Source of the DNA: Roseivivax sediminis
Lineage (GTDB): Bacteria > Pseudomonadota > Alphaproteobacteria > Rhodobacterales > Rhodobacteraceae
Assembly (NCBI RefSeq): GCF_900112685.1
Contig: NZ_FOMS01000005.1
Location: 186,001 to 250,000 of the forward strand
Length of the DNA: 64,000 nt
Direction: 5' to 3'
The notes under the pieces are model-generated. The model was not told the origin of the DNA. It searched no databases and worked only from the letters and a program-made list of their open reading frames with translations. Position numbers and translations under genes: made by a program. Positions 18,495 to 27,215 of the stretch are shown piece after piece (the stretch's first letter is position 1; the number at the start of each line of letters is the position of its first letter).

Positions 18495-19721
18495 ATGGCC
18501 AATCTTCCCAAGGTCGTCTTCCTCGACCGTTCCACCCCGCCGCATATTGTCACGCTGGTCCTGTTGTCGGGGCTTTCGGCGCTGGCGATGAACATCTTCC
18601 TGCCCAGCCTGCCGGCGATGGTCGACTATTTCGACACCGAATACCGGCTCGTGCAACTGTCGGTGGCGGTCTATCTCGGGGTGAACGCAGGGCTGCAGAT
18701 ATTCCTCGGCCCGGTCTCCGACAAGTTCGGGCGGCGGGTCGTCATCCTGGCCGGGCTGGTGATCTTCGTGCTGGCCACGATCGGCTGCCTGCTGGCGCGC
18801 GACATCTACGTCTTTCTCGCCTTCCGCATGGTGCAGGCGACGGTGGTCACCGGCATGGTCCTGGGCCGCGCGGTGGTGCGCGACATGGTCCAGCAGGACC
18901 GCGCCGCGTCGATGATCGGTTACGTGACCATGGGCATGGCGCTGGTGCCGATGATCGCCCCGGCCATTGGCGGCGTGCTCGACCAGGCGTTTGGCTGGAA
19001 GGCGAATTTCTGGCTCATGCTCGCGCTCGGCATCGCGCTGTTCTGGCTGACGTGGCGCGACCTTGGGGAAACGGCCGCCCCGTCGGGCCTGAGCCTGCGC
19101 CAGCAATTCGGCGAATACCCCGAGCTTCTGCGCAGCCCTCGGTTCTGGGGCTACGCGCTCGCCGCGGCGTTCTCTTCGGGGGCGTTCTTCTCCTATCTCG
19201 GCGGTGCGCCCTTCGTGGGCACGGAGGTCTTCGGTCTCGATCCGGCGACGCTGGGGGTCCTGTTCGGGGCGCCGGCGGTTGGCTATCTGGTGGGCAACTG
19301 GGCCTCGGGCCGCTTTTCGGCGTCCGTCGGCGTCAATCGCATGGTGCTGATGGGCGCGCTTATCAACGCCGCCGGGGTCGGCACGTCGATGCTCGTCTTC
19401 GCCGCCGGCCAGGGCTCGGCGCTCAGCTTCTTCGGCTTCATGTGCTTCGTCGGCCTTGGCAACGGCATGACCATCCCGAACGCCACCGCCGGCGCACTGT
19501 CAGTGCGCCCCCGCCTTGCGGGCACGGCTTCGGGCCTTGCCGGCGCGATCATGATCGGCGGCGGCGCGGCGCTCTCGGCGCTGGCCGGGGCACTGTTGCA
19601 ACCCGGCACCGGCCCCTGGCCGCTGCTGTGGCTGCAGTTCCTCACCGGTCTGTGCGGCATCGCGGCCATCGCGCTGGTGGTCCTGCGCGAGCGCCAGCTC
19701 GAACGCACCGCCGAGGGCTGA
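18495..19721 (+). CDS. MFS multidrug exporter, Bcr/CflA type
   Basis: 408 aa with about 12 membrane helices. The start region TLVLLSGLSALAMNIFLPSLPAM is typical of the Bcr/CflA drug:proton antiporters. Motif A (GPVSDKFGRR) lies between helices 2 and 3, and ATGWMLG-like motif C is represented by LVPMIAPAIGGVLDQAFGWKANF. A proton-driven exporter of small amphiphilic compounds is expected, substrate unknown. It is divergent from pccB and followed after about 110 bp by pccR, so the exporter may be within the PccR regulon or simply lie between. Confidence 0.88.
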   Translation: MANLPKVVFLDRSTPPHIVTLVLLSGLSALAMNIFLPSLPAMVDYFDTEYRLVQLSVAVYLGVNAGLQIFLGPVSDKFGRRVVILAGLVIFVLATIGCLLARDIYVFLAFRMVQATVVTGMVLGRAVVRDMVQQDRAASMIGYVTMGMALVPMIAPAIGGVLDQAFGWKANFWLMLALGIALFWLTWRDLGETAAPSGLSLRQQFGEYPELLRSPRFWGYALAAAFSSGAFFSYLGGAPFVGTEVFGLDPATLGVLFGAPAVGYLVGNWASGRFSASVGVNRMVLMGALINAAGVGTSMLVFAAGQGSALSFFGFMCFVGLGNGMTIPNATAGALSVRPRLAGTASGLAGAIMIGGGAALSALAGALLQPGTGPWPLLWLQFLTGLCGIAAIALVVLRERQLERTAEG

Positions 19722-19763
19722 CCCGCGCGCGGTCACGGTCATGAAACCGGCGGTCATGTCTGG

Positions 19764-19816
19764 GCAAACGGCGTGCAATTTGCAAACTATCCGGGCCACA
19801 TACGCAAATCCGCGAA
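19764..19816. promoter_or_regulatory. Putative PccR self-operator: GCAAA repeats before pccR
   Basis: GCAAA at 19764, GCAAT at 19775, GCAAA at 19782 (inside TTTGCAAA, 19779-19786), then GCAAATCCGCGAA starting at 19804 with its two halves 8 bp apart. The cluster lies 14-66 bp before the pccR start, which suggests autoregulation. Confidence 0.6.
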
Positions 19817-19829
19817 CTCCGGAGCCCCG

Positions 19830-21227
19830 ATGCCCGTCCAGAAACTCTATGCCGGTGCCAAGTTGCGCGATCTGCGCGGGCGCCTCGCGCTCACGCAGAA
19901 GGATTTCGCCGCCAAGCTCGGCGTGTCGCTGCCCTACCTGAACCAGATGGAGAACAACAACCGGCCGGTCTCCACCACGGTCCTCTTGGCGCTGGCGCAG
20001 GAATTCGGCTTCGACGTCACCGAGCTTGGCCAGGGCGACGCCGAGCGGTTGATCACCGACATGCGCGAGGCGCTGGCCGACCCGATCTTCGCGGAGACGC
20101 CACCGCTCGCCGACCTGCGGCTTACCGCGTCGAACGCGCCCGCCTTCGCCCGGGCGTTCCTCGAATTGCACCGCGCCTACCGACAGACACACGAACGGCT
20201 CGCCTCCCTCGACGAGGCGCTGGGGCGCGAGGGATCGCAGCTTCAGCCCTCCCCGTGGGAGGAGGTGCGCGACTTCTTCCACTATTGCGACAATTACATC
20301 GACGCCGTGGACCGCGCCGCCGAACGCTACGCCACGCTCGCCCCCGAAGAGCCGTCGCTGCGCGAAGCCGCCATCGCCCGGCTGCGCCGCCGCGGCGTGA
20401 CCGTTGCGCTTGCCGATATCCAGACGCTGCGCCACTACGACCCCGAGGCGCGGCGGCTGACGCTGTCGGCGCGCGCCCCGCAGGAGACGCAGACCTTCCA
20501 GTGCCTGTTGCAGGTGGCGCTACTGGATTACGGGCCGCTTCTGGACGCCACGCTCGACCTCGCGCGGTTCCAGTCGGACGCGGCGCGGTCGATCGCGAAG
20601 ATCGGGCTGGCCAATTATTTCGCCGGCGCGGCGATGATGCCCTACCGCGCCTTCCTGGCGGCGGCGCGCGAGATGCGGCACGATCTGGAACGGCTCGCCC
20701 TCGCCTTCGGCGCCTCGATCGAACAGGTGGCGCACCGGCTGTCGACGTTGCAACGTCCGGGCGCGAAGGGCATCCCGTTCTTCTTCGTGCGGGTCGACCA
20801 GGCCGGCACGATCACCAAGCGGCATTCCGCGACGCGGCTGCAATTCGCCCGCTTCGGCGGCGCCTGCCCGCTGTGGAACGTACACCGGGCCTTCGAGACG
20901 CCCGGCCGCTTCCTGCGCCAGCTGGCCGAGACCCCGGACGGGGTGCGGTACATCAGCCTCGCACGTGACGTCTCCAAGCCCGGCGGGCATTACGGTGCGC
21001 CGGTGCGCCGCTACGCCATCGCACTCGGCTGCGAGGTCGCCCATGCGGGCGCGCTGGTCTATGCCGACGGGCTGGATATCGCGCGAGCCGAGGCGTTCGA
21101 GCCCATCGGGATCTCCTGCCGGATCTGCGAGCGGCGCGATTGCCACCAGCGCGCGGTGCCGCCGCTGGAGCGCAAGCTGTCGATAGCCCCGGACCGGCGC
21201 GAAGTGCTCCCTTACGAGGTGGAGTAA
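19830..21227 (+). CDS. pccR: Short-chain fatty acyl-CoA regulator (ScfR family), PccR
   Basis: 465 aa from the ATG at 19830, which has GGAG 5 bp upstream. An earlier in-frame start at 19773 would place the operator inside the coding region. An N-terminal XRE-type helix-turn-helix (about 8-62) shows ALTQKDFAAKLGVSLPYLNQMENNNRP. A long central region binds acyl-CoA in this family. The C-terminal DUF2083-like part ends with GISCRICERRDCHQRAVPP, a four-Cys/His cluster. PccR of Rhodobacter sphaeroides activates pccB and propionyl-CoA use. Location beside pccB and the matching operator boxes make the same role very likely. Confidence 0.92.
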   Translation: MPVQKLYAGAKLRDLRGRLALTQKDFAAKLGVSLPYLNQMENNNRPVSTTVLLALAQEFGFDVTELGQGDAERLITDMREALADPIFAETPPLADLRLTASNAPAFARAFLELHRAYRQTHERLASLDEALGREGSQLQPSPWEEVRDFFHYCDNYIDAVDRAAERYATLAPEEPSLREAAIARLRRRGVTVALADIQTLRHYDPEARRLTLSARAPQETQTFQCLLQVALLDYGPLLDATLDLARFQSDAARSIAKIGLANYFAGAAMMPYRAFLAAAREMRHDLERLALAFGASIEQVAHRLSTLQRPGAKGIPFFFVRVDQAGTITKRHSATRLQFARFGGACPLWNVHRAFETPGRFLRQLAETPDGVRYISLARDVSKPGGHYGAPVRRYAIALGCEVAHAGALVYADGLDIARAEAFEPIGISCRICERRDCHQRAVPPLERKLSIAPDRREVLPYEVE

Positions 21228-21318
21228 AGGGGTCGGGCGCGAAGCCAGTGGGCCAGCCCCTCGCGCTTTCCGGGGTTTATGTGAGCAGGTGAAGGAGGGA
21301 AGCCGGCGCGCGCCTAGG

Positions 21319-21981
21319 TCAGGTGGCAGCCGGCCAGCGCGCCGCGAGGCTGGCGACGAGCGCGCGGTCGGTGTCGTCTTCCGGGCCCTGCGCCCAGGGA
21401 CGCAACCGCATCCGGAGCGCCTGCAGGAGCGCCCCGTCTTGCCCGTCCGACCAGACGTAACCGGCGCGTCGCGCATCGGCAGCGAGATCGCCCGGCCGGC
21501 CCGGCTCGGGCCAGACCGCCAGCCCGCGCCGCGCGAGGCGCCGCCAATCGAAGCGCGGGCCGGGGTCGATCTTTCGCCCGATGGCCACGTCGGAATGACC
21601 GAGGACCCGTTCCGTCGGGATCGACCAGCGGGCCAGGATGCCCTCCAGCAGGGTCTCCAGGGCGATCATCTGCGGCTCTGCGAAAGGCTGCGCGCCGTTG
21701 TTGGCCAGCTCGATCCCGATGGAGCGGGAATTGACGTCGGTCACCCTGCCCCAGGCCCCGACCCCGGCGTGCCACGCCCGGCGCGACTCGTCTACCAGCT
21801 GCCAGACCCGCCCGGCTTCCGAGATCAGGTAATGCGCCGAGACCTCGCGCTGCGTGTCGCAGAGCGTGTGAAGCGCCGCGTCGCAGCTTCGCATCGCGGT
21901 ATAGTGCAGGATGACCAGATCGGGGCGCGCACCGCCCCGCCGGGCCCCGTGATTGGGGCTGGGATGCTGAACCGGGATCAG
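21319..21981 (-). CDS. N-acetylmuramoyl-L-alanine amidase (AmiD-like, Amidase_2 fold)
   Basis: 220 aa if it starts at the CTG at 21981. Cleaves the amide bond between muramic acid and the peptide of murein. The family N-terminus HPSPNHGARRGGARPDLVIL, leading to zinc-ligand motif LHYTA, is coded in frame upstream of the first ATG (21894), but this stretch has no ATG, GTG or TTG. The CTG overlaps the upstream stop as CTGA. Other marks: VDESRRAWHAGVGAWG, NSRSIGIELAN, and the zinc/catalytic motif GHSDVAIGRKIDPG. Starting at 21894 would remove a zinc histidine. No signal peptide, so a role in cytoplasmic murein recycling is plausible. Confidence 0.85.
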   Translation of the reverse strand: MIPVQHPSPNHGARRGGARPDLVILHYTAMRSCDAALHTLCDTQREVSAHYLISEAGRVWQLVDESRRAWHAGVGAWGRVTDVNSRSIGIELANNGAQPFAEPQMIALETLLEGILARWSIPTERVLGHSDVAIGRKIDPGPRFDWRRLARRGLAVWPEPGRPGDLAADARRAGYVWSDGQDGALLQALRMRLRPWAQGPEDDTDRALVASLAARWPAAT

Positions 21982-22685
21982 CCCCGGCTGCGCCGGAAGG
22001 GCGCCGGGTTCCAGTCGCAGGCGAAGCCATCGCCGTCGGCGTCAAGGCCCTTGCGGTCGCGCTCCGGCCCGCCGGAGGCGAGGAAATCCTCCTGCGCAAG
22101 GTCGGCGGATGCGTAGTCGGCGCAATTGCGCTGCTCGCGCGACTTCGACGCGAAGGCGGAGCGGCTGTAGATCGGCTGACCCACCTGGTTCGAGGTCCGC
22201 AGCGCGTATTCCACCACGTTGACCGACTCGCCGGCCGGCCGGGGCGGCAGCGGCTCCGGCGTGACTTGCTGGTACTGCGCCGTGTTCTGCGCGACGCGCG
22301 CAGCATCCTGCTCGATGGATCGCTCGGCAGACACCGCGTCGAAATCGTTCTCCGAGGAGATTCCGGCTCCGTTCGTCACCGCCGAAGGGGCCGGCGCATT
22401 GCCCGACGGCCCCGGGAACGCGCCCGACGAATTATCCATGTCCGAGCCGGACCGGTCGAGCGCCGCGGCCGCCATCGACGCGATGTCGTCACCGCCATTG
22501 CCCCCGCTGGTCCCGGCCTCTGGCTGCGTGCTCCCGCTGTCCACGTTCGGGCGGTCGGTCTGCGCGAGCTGCCGGTCGACCTGGGCGCGCCGCGTGTCGT
22601 CGTAGCCGGCCACGTCGTTCGGCACGGTCGGGGCGCAGGCCGCGAGGGTCGCAAGCGCCACGGAGGAAAGAACAAGAAGCCGCAT
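21978..22685 (-). CDS. Lipoprotein with Excalibur-like C-terminal domain
   Basis: 235 aa from ATG 22685. The signal peptide ends in the lipobox LAAC (Cys 17). A long low-complexity linker, rich in Ser, Gly, Asp and Pro (about 40-165), leads to a C-terminal domain with NCADYASADLAQEDFL and LDADGDGFACDWN. This DxDxDGxxC loop is the calcium-binding signature of Excalibur domains, with two cysteines probably paired. It is probably an envelope protein tethered to the outer membrane. Its stop overlaps the amidase start by 4 bp, so the two are likely co-translated and may act together in the cell wall. Confidence 0.75.
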   Translation of the reverse strand: MRLLVLSSVALATLAACAPTVPNDVAGYDDTRRAQVDRQLAQTDRPNVDSGSTQPEAGTSGGNGGDDIASMAAAALDRSGSDMDNSSGAFPGPSGNAPAPSAVTNGAGISSENDFDAVSAERSIEQDAARVAQNTAQYQQVTPEPLPPRPAGESVNVVEYALRTSNQVGQPIYSRSAFASKSREQRNCADYASADLAQEDFLASGGPERDRKGLDADGDGFACDWNPAPFRRSRG

Positions 22686-22715
22686 CGGATCACCCGTCTG
22701 TCGCATGTCGCCGCG

Positions 22716-24203
22716 TTACCACCACCGGTCGGGCTTCGCCACGATCCCTGCCGCACGTTCCAGTGAGGAGGCGACGTTCAGAAGATCGCCCTCTTCCCAC
22801 GGCCGACCGATGAGCTGCAGCCCCAGCGGCAGTCCGTCCCGGTCCTGCCCGGCCGGAACCGAGATCCCCGGCAGACCGGCAAGGTTCACCGTGACAGTGA
22901 AGACGTCGTTGAGGTACATCTGCACCGGATCGGCCTCTTCCATCGCACCGAGCGGGAAGGCCGCAGACGGCGTCGCCGGGGTGAGGATTGCGTCCACCCC
23001 CTGGTCGAATGCGTCCTCGAAGTCCTTCTTGATCAGCGTCCGCACCTTGCGCGCCCGGTTGTAGTACGCGTCGTAGAACCCCGCCGACAGCACGTAGGTT
23101 CCCACCATCACCCGGCGCTGCACCTCGGGGCCGAAACCCTCGGCGCGGGTCTTTTCGTACATGTCGACGATGCCGTCGCCCTGCGCCAGCGTCGCACGGT
23201 GGCCGTAGCGCACCCCGTCGTAGCGCGCGAGGTTCGACGATGCCTCCGCCGGGGCGATCACGTAATAGGTCGGCAGCGCGTATTTCGTGTGCGGCAGGGA
23301 GATATCGACGACCTTCGCGCCGGCATCCTCCAGCATCTTGCGACCCTCGGCCCAGAGCGCCTCGATCTCCTCGGGCATGCCGTCCATGCGGTATTCGCGC
23401 GGGATGCCGATGGTCTTGCCGCGGATATCACCGGTCAGCATAGCCTCGAAATCCGGCACCGCGAGGTCGGCGGAGGTGGAATCCTTCGGATCGTGCCCCG
23501 CCATGGCGCGAAGAAGGATCGCCGCGTCGCGCACGTCCTTGGTCATCGGCCCGGCCTGATCGAGCGAGGAGGCGAAGGCGATGATGCCCCAGCGCGAACA
23601 GCGCCCGTAGGTCGGCTTCAGCCCGGTGATCCCGGTGAAGGCCGCCGGCTGGCGGATCGATCCGCCTGTATCGGTGCCCGTCGCGGCAAGGCAGAGATCC
23701 GCCGACACCGCCGCCGCCGACCCGCCCGACGAGCCGCCCGGCGTCAGTGCCGTGTCGTCGCTGCCGCGCCGCCAGGGGTTCACCGCGTTGCCGTAGGCGG
23801 AGGTCTCGTTCGACGAGCCCATGGCGAACTCGTCCATGTTGAGCTTGCCCAGCATCACCGCGCCGGCCTCGAAGAGCTGCGAGGTGACGGTGGATTCGTA
23901 TTCCGGCTTGAAGCCGCCGAGGATCCGGCTCGCCGCCTGGCTTTCGACGCCGCGGGTGCAGAACAGATCCTTGATCCCCATCGGGATACCGCAGAGGTCC
24001 GGCGCATCGCCCGCCTTGAGGCGCAGATCGGCGGCGGCGGCCATGCCGCGCGCCCGCTCCGGCGTCTTGTGCGCGAAGGCGCCGAGGGCATCGGCCCCCT
24101 CGATCGCCCCGAGGCACGCCTCGGTCAGCTCCGCGCTCGTCACCTCGCCGCGGCGCAGGGCATCGCGCGCCGCACCGATCGTCAGCTTTGTCAGCTCGCT
24201 CAT
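22716..24203 (-). CDS. gatA: Glutamyl-tRNA(Gln)/aspartyl-tRNA(Asn) amidotransferase subunit A
   Basis: 495 aa. The glutaminase of the GatCAB complex, which releases ammonia to amidate mischarged Glu-tRNA(Gln) or Asp-tRNA(Asn). The Ser-cisSer-Lys triad is complete: K78 in [10 protein letters not shown]158 in PGGSSGGSA, and nucleophile S182 in [11 protein letters not shown]. Full length with the standard C-terminal end. Its start overlaps the gatC stop by 4 bp. gatB is not adjacent, a common arrangement in this group. Confidence 0.97.
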   Translation of the reverse strand: MSELTKLTIGAARDALRRGEVTSAELTEACLGAIEGADALGAFAHKTPERARGMAAAADLRLKAGDAPDLCGIPMGIKDLFCTRGVESQAASRILGGFKPEYESTVTSQLFEAGAVMLGKLNMDEFAMGSSNETSAYGNAVNPWRRGSDDTALTPGGSSGGSAAAVSADLCLAATGTDTGGSIRQPAAFTGITGLKPTYGRCSRWGIIAFASSLDQAGPMTKDVRDAAILLRAMAGHDPKDSTSADLAVPDFEAMLTGDIRGKTIGIPREYRMDGMPEEIEALWAEGRKMLEDAGAKVVDISLPHTKYALPTYYVIAPAEASSNLARYDGVRYGHRATLAQGDGIVDMYEKTRAEGFGPEVQRRVMVGTYVLSAGFYDAYYNRARKVRTLIKKDFEDAFDQGVDAILTPATPSAAFPLGAMEEADPVQMYLNDVFTVTVNLAGLPGISVPAGQDRDGLPLGLQLIGRPWEEGDLLNVASSLERAAGIVAKPDRWW

Positions 24204-24490
24204 TCCACCACCTTCGGGACCGCGAAGAAGCCCTCGCGCGCATCGGGCGCGTTCGACAGGACCGTCTCGGCCATGCCGCCGTCAGTCACCACGTCGTCGC
24301 GGCGCTTCAGGCGCATCGGGGTCACCGACACCATCGGCTCCACCCCCTCGACGTCGACTTCCTGCAACTGCTCAATGAATCCGAGGATGGCGCCGAATTC
24401 CTGCGCCAGTGCGGGCAGCGCGTCGTCGTCGACGCGGATCCGCGCGAGCTTGGCCACGCGCGCGGCGGTCGCGGTGTCTATGGCGGTCAT
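24200..24490 (-). CDS. gatC: Glutamyl-tRNA(Gln)/aspartyl-tRNA(Asn) amidotransferase subunit C
   Basis: 96 aa, the usual size. It wraps around and stabilises the GatA-GatB interface. Marks: [21 protein letters not shown] at the N-terminus, the [19 protein letters not shown] core, then [13 protein letters not shown] and the [15 protein letters not shown] tail that fits between the partners. It overlaps gatA by 4 bp (ATGA). Confidence 0.95.
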   Translation of the reverse strand: MTAIDTATAARVAKLARIRVDDDALPALAQEFGAILGFIEQLQEVDVEGVEPMVSVTPMRLKRRDDVVTDGGMAETVLSNAPDAREGFFAVPKVVE

Positions 24491-24528
24491 GGGGCACCTC
24501 GTCGTCGGGGTCTCTCAGGGCCCCGCCT

Positions 24529-25200
24529 TTACCCCCGTGCCCCGCCGCTCGCAAGGACATGGGCGCGCAACACCAGGATCATCCACGCCAGCATCGCGGC
24601 ATTGAGGATGTGCCACAGGAAATGCGTGCCCACCGGCAACGCCCCGCAGAGCGGCGCATCGAGCGTGCGAAAGGCAATGGACACGCACAGGAGCCCCGCG
24701 CCGAGCGCCAGGCCGCGCGCCGTTTCCGGCGCCCGCCGCGCCAGCAGCGCGGCATGGGCGAAGATCAGGAGCGGCACCGGCACGTAGGCGGCCGAGCCGC
24801 CCAGCACGTCCCGGAACGGCAGCACCTCCGCCAGCGCCATCATCGCGGGCACCGAGACGAGCGTGCAGACGCCGGCAGCAAACCGCCCCTGCCCCCAGAA
24901 TTCGCGATGCGCGGCGTAGATGTAGAGGACAATGAACCCCAGGATCGGCAGCACGTCCGCCATGCCGGCCCAAGCCTGTGCCACCGTGTGGAACAGCCCC
25001 GACCCGATCCCGATCAGGACCAGCACCGCCGCCAGCGCCCGCGCCTTCGGCAGGCCCGCCGTCTTTGGCCAGACCCAGAGCGCCGCGAACATGAACGCCA
25101 GGTTCGTCACCGCGTTCACCGGCTCGGACCAGAGGCCGGGTCCCAGGCGTTCGCAATAGCCATCCACCGCTGTCGTCCAGTCCACCCGCCGCTCCTTCAT
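24529..25200 (-). CDS. Ceramidase-like integral membrane protein (CREST superfamily)
   Basis: 223 aa with about seven membrane helices. Motifs match the alkaline-ceramidase/CREST pattern: CERLGPGLWSEPVNAVTNLAF (Glu and Asn in helix 1), GSGLFHTVAQAWAGMADVLP (first His plus Asp) and GTHFLWHILNAAML (HxxxH pair), which together can bind one zinc ion. Enzymes of this group are amide hydrolases of membrane lipids. Because alphaproteobacteria may hold sphingolipids or N-acyl amino-acid lipids, the true substrate is uncertain. The start 25200 excludes a hydrophilic leader. It lies just downstream of a convergent-free gap and upstream of gatC without overlap. Confidence 0.72.
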   Translation of the reverse strand: MKERRVDWTTAVDGYCERLGPGLWSEPVNAVTNLAFMFAALWVWPKTAGLPKARALAAVLVLIGIGSGLFHTVAQAWAGMADVLPILGFIVLYIYAAHREFWGQGRFAAGVCTLVSVPAMMALAEVLPFRDVLGGSAAYVPVPLLIFAHAALLARRAPETARGLALGAGLLCVSIAFRTLDAPLCGALPVGTHFLWHILNAAMLAWMILVLRAHVLASGGARG

Positions 25201-25341
25201 CTGCCCGGAAATATCCCGGGGAGCGCGAGGGGCTGGCCCCTCGCCTCGCACCGCCGCCCCTGCGGCCGTAGGGGCATCTAGACCCGAAGCCGGGACAATC
25301 TAGCTGGCCCGGCAGCGCAACACCTCACCGGAGAGAGACCC

Positions 25342-26034
25342 ATGAAGATAACCTGGCTCGGCCATTCCTCCTTCCGCCTCGAGATCGCGGATCACGTCAT
25401 CCTCCTCGACCCCTGGCTCGACGGCAATCCGTCCTTCCCCGAGGATCGCCGCGAGGAGGCGACGAAGGGGGCAACCCACATCCTGCTCACCCACGGGCAC
25501 TTCGACCACGCCAGCGAGGTGGTCGGCCTTGCCAAGTCGCTTTCTGTACCGGTCATCGGCCAGTTCGACCTGATGGGCCATTGGGAAGAGAACGAGGGCC
25601 TCGAGGTTACCGGCTTCAACAAGGGCGGCACCGTGGACCTAGGTGACTGCAAGATCACCATGGTCCACGCCACCCATTCCTCGACCATGCCGGGGCCGCA
25701 CGGGCCGGTCTCCGCCGGCTCGGAATGCGGCTTCATGATCGCGGCCGAGGGACACGTGATCTACGTGTCGGGCGACACCGACGTGATGGCCGACATGGGC
25801 GTGTTCCAGGCGCTGCACCAGCCGGATATCGGCATCCTCTGCGCCGGCGGGCACTTCACCATGGACATGACGCGCGCGGCCTACGCGGCGAAGACCTTCT
25901 TCGACTTCAAGACGGTCATCCCCTGCCACTACAAGACCTTCCCGCTGCTCGAACAATCGGCCGAACCGCTGAAAACGAGCCTGCCGGGTGTCGACGTGAT
26001 CGAACCCGAAGTCCTCTCACCGATCGAGATCTGA
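25342..26034 (+). CDS. UPF0173 metal-dependent hydrolase (metallo-beta-lactamase fold)
   Basis: 230 aa; GGAGAGAG precedes the ATG. Typical UPF0173 start MKITWLGHSSFRLEI. The dinuclear-metal motif is complete: H51xH53xD55H56 in THGHFDHA, then a VHATHSS segment, SGDTDVMADM, and a final HYKTFPLLEQ. Cytoplasmic hydrolase of unknown substrate. It is a stand-alone unit with no obvious partner; the next gene lies 100 bp downstream on the same strand. Confidence 0.9.
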   Translation: MKITWLGHSSFRLEIADHVILLDPWLDGNPSFPEDRREEATKGATHILLTHGHFDHASEVVGLAKSLSVPVIGQFDLMGHWEENEGLEVTGFNKGGTVDLGDCKITMVHATHSSTMPGPHGPVSAGSECGFMIAAEGHVIYVSGDTDVMADMGVFQALHQPDIGILCAGGHFTMDMTRAAYAAKTFFDFKTVIPCHYKTFPLLEQSAEPLKTSLPGVDVIEPEVLSPIEI

Positions 26035-26134
26035 TCGCGCGCGTGGGCGGGGCCTCGGGGCCCCGCTGCCACGGCAAAACCGCTCGCGGGTTCCGGGCCG
26101 CTTCGGCATAATGCGAAGCAAAACGAGCAGAGCC

Positions 26135-27133
26135 ATGACGGACCGTCCCGACCGCCCGCCCCGCGTGAACATCCTGATCGTCGCTCAGTCCGGGCGGCTC
26201 GAATACGAGGCGGCGCTGTTCGCGCTGTCGCTGTCGCGCAGCCTCACCGGGGACAGGTTCCGCCTTATCGTGGCGGAGCCGCAACCCGGTCCGCTCTGGC
26301 ACGCCGATCCGTGCATCGGCCCGGAGATCCGCGCGCTGCTGGAAGCGCAGGGTGCGACCATCGTGCCCTTCGAGAGCCGGTATTTCGGCGCCGCCTATCC
26401 TTACGGCAACAAGATCGAGGCGCTCTTCGCCCTGCCCGATGAGCCTTTCGTCTTCTTCGACACCGACACGCTCGTCACCGGCGATCTCGATGCCGTGCCC
26501 TTCGACTTCGACCGGCCGACCGCGTCGTTCAGGCGCGAAGGAACCTGGCCGGTGATCGAGCTCTACGGCCCCGGCTACGAGGAGATCTGGCGCGCGCTCT
26601 ACAACCGCTTCGGGCTCGATTTCGAGAGCACGCTCGATCCGGACTGGCCGGACGAATACTGGCAGCGCTACCTCTACTTCAACGCCGGTTTCTTCTTCCA
26701 TCGCAGGCCCCGTGTCTTCGCCGAACGCTTCCTGCGCTACGCGCTGACGATCCGCGACGACCCGCCCGACACGCTCGTCTGCCAGAGCCTCGATCCCTGG
26801 CTCGACCAGGTGGCGCTCCCCCTGGTGATCCACGGGCTCGGCGGCGGCAGACACACGCTGCCGCCCGGCTGGCTCGACGGGGCGACGACCTGCCATTACC
26901 GGATGCTGCCGATGCTCTACGCCCGCGAGGACGATCACGTCGTCGAGACGCTGGAGGCGATCTGCGCGCCGAGCAGGGTCAGGAAGGTGCTGAAGGCCCA
27001 CGACCCGATCCGACACATGGTCTATCATGGCCGCGGCCGTAAGGTGCGCGCGCTCTTCGACCGGGCCCACCTGCCGCGCAAGGAACAGGCCATCCGCAAC
27101 CGGCTGAAGCGCGAAGGCTTCTGGATGCGCTGA
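26135..27133 (+). CDS. Putative glycosyltransferase-like protein with a DxD motif
   Basis: 332 aa from ATG 26135; an ATG at 26111 is also possible and neither has a strong ribosome site. The first strand RVNILIVAQSGRLEYEAALFAL and the later FVFFDTDTLVTGDL (a DxD metal site following a hydrophobic strand) suggest a GT-A-type nucleotide-sugar transferase. Further conserved-looking blocks are YPYGNKIEALFALP, LYFNAGFFFHRRP and TTCHYRMLPMLYARED. I do not recognise a named family. No signal peptide or membrane helix. The acceptor is unknown, and the gene is not linked to the polysaccharide locus. Confidence 0.55.
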   Translation: MTDRPDRPPRVNILIVAQSGRLEYEAALFALSLSRSLTGDRFRLIVAEPQPGPLWHADPCIGPEIRALLEAQGATIVPFESRYFGAAYPYGNKIEALFALPDEPFVFFDTDTLVTGDLDAVPFDFDRPTASFRREGTWPVIELYGPGYEEIWRALYNRFGLDFESTLDPDWPDEYWQRYLYFNAGFFFHRRPRVFAERFLRYALTIRDDPPDTLVCQSLDPWLDQVALPLVIHGLGGGRHTLPPGWLDGATTCHYRMLPMLYAREDDHVVETLEAICAPSRVRKVLKAHDPIRHMVYHGRGRKVRALFDRAHLPRKEQAIRNRLKREGFWMR

Positions 27134-27215
27134 GCGCCCGCCCGCAACCGGCGATGGACGCCCCTCCCGCCAGCGGCTAGCGTCGCCCGCGGACACGACC
27201 CACGGGAGGACGACA

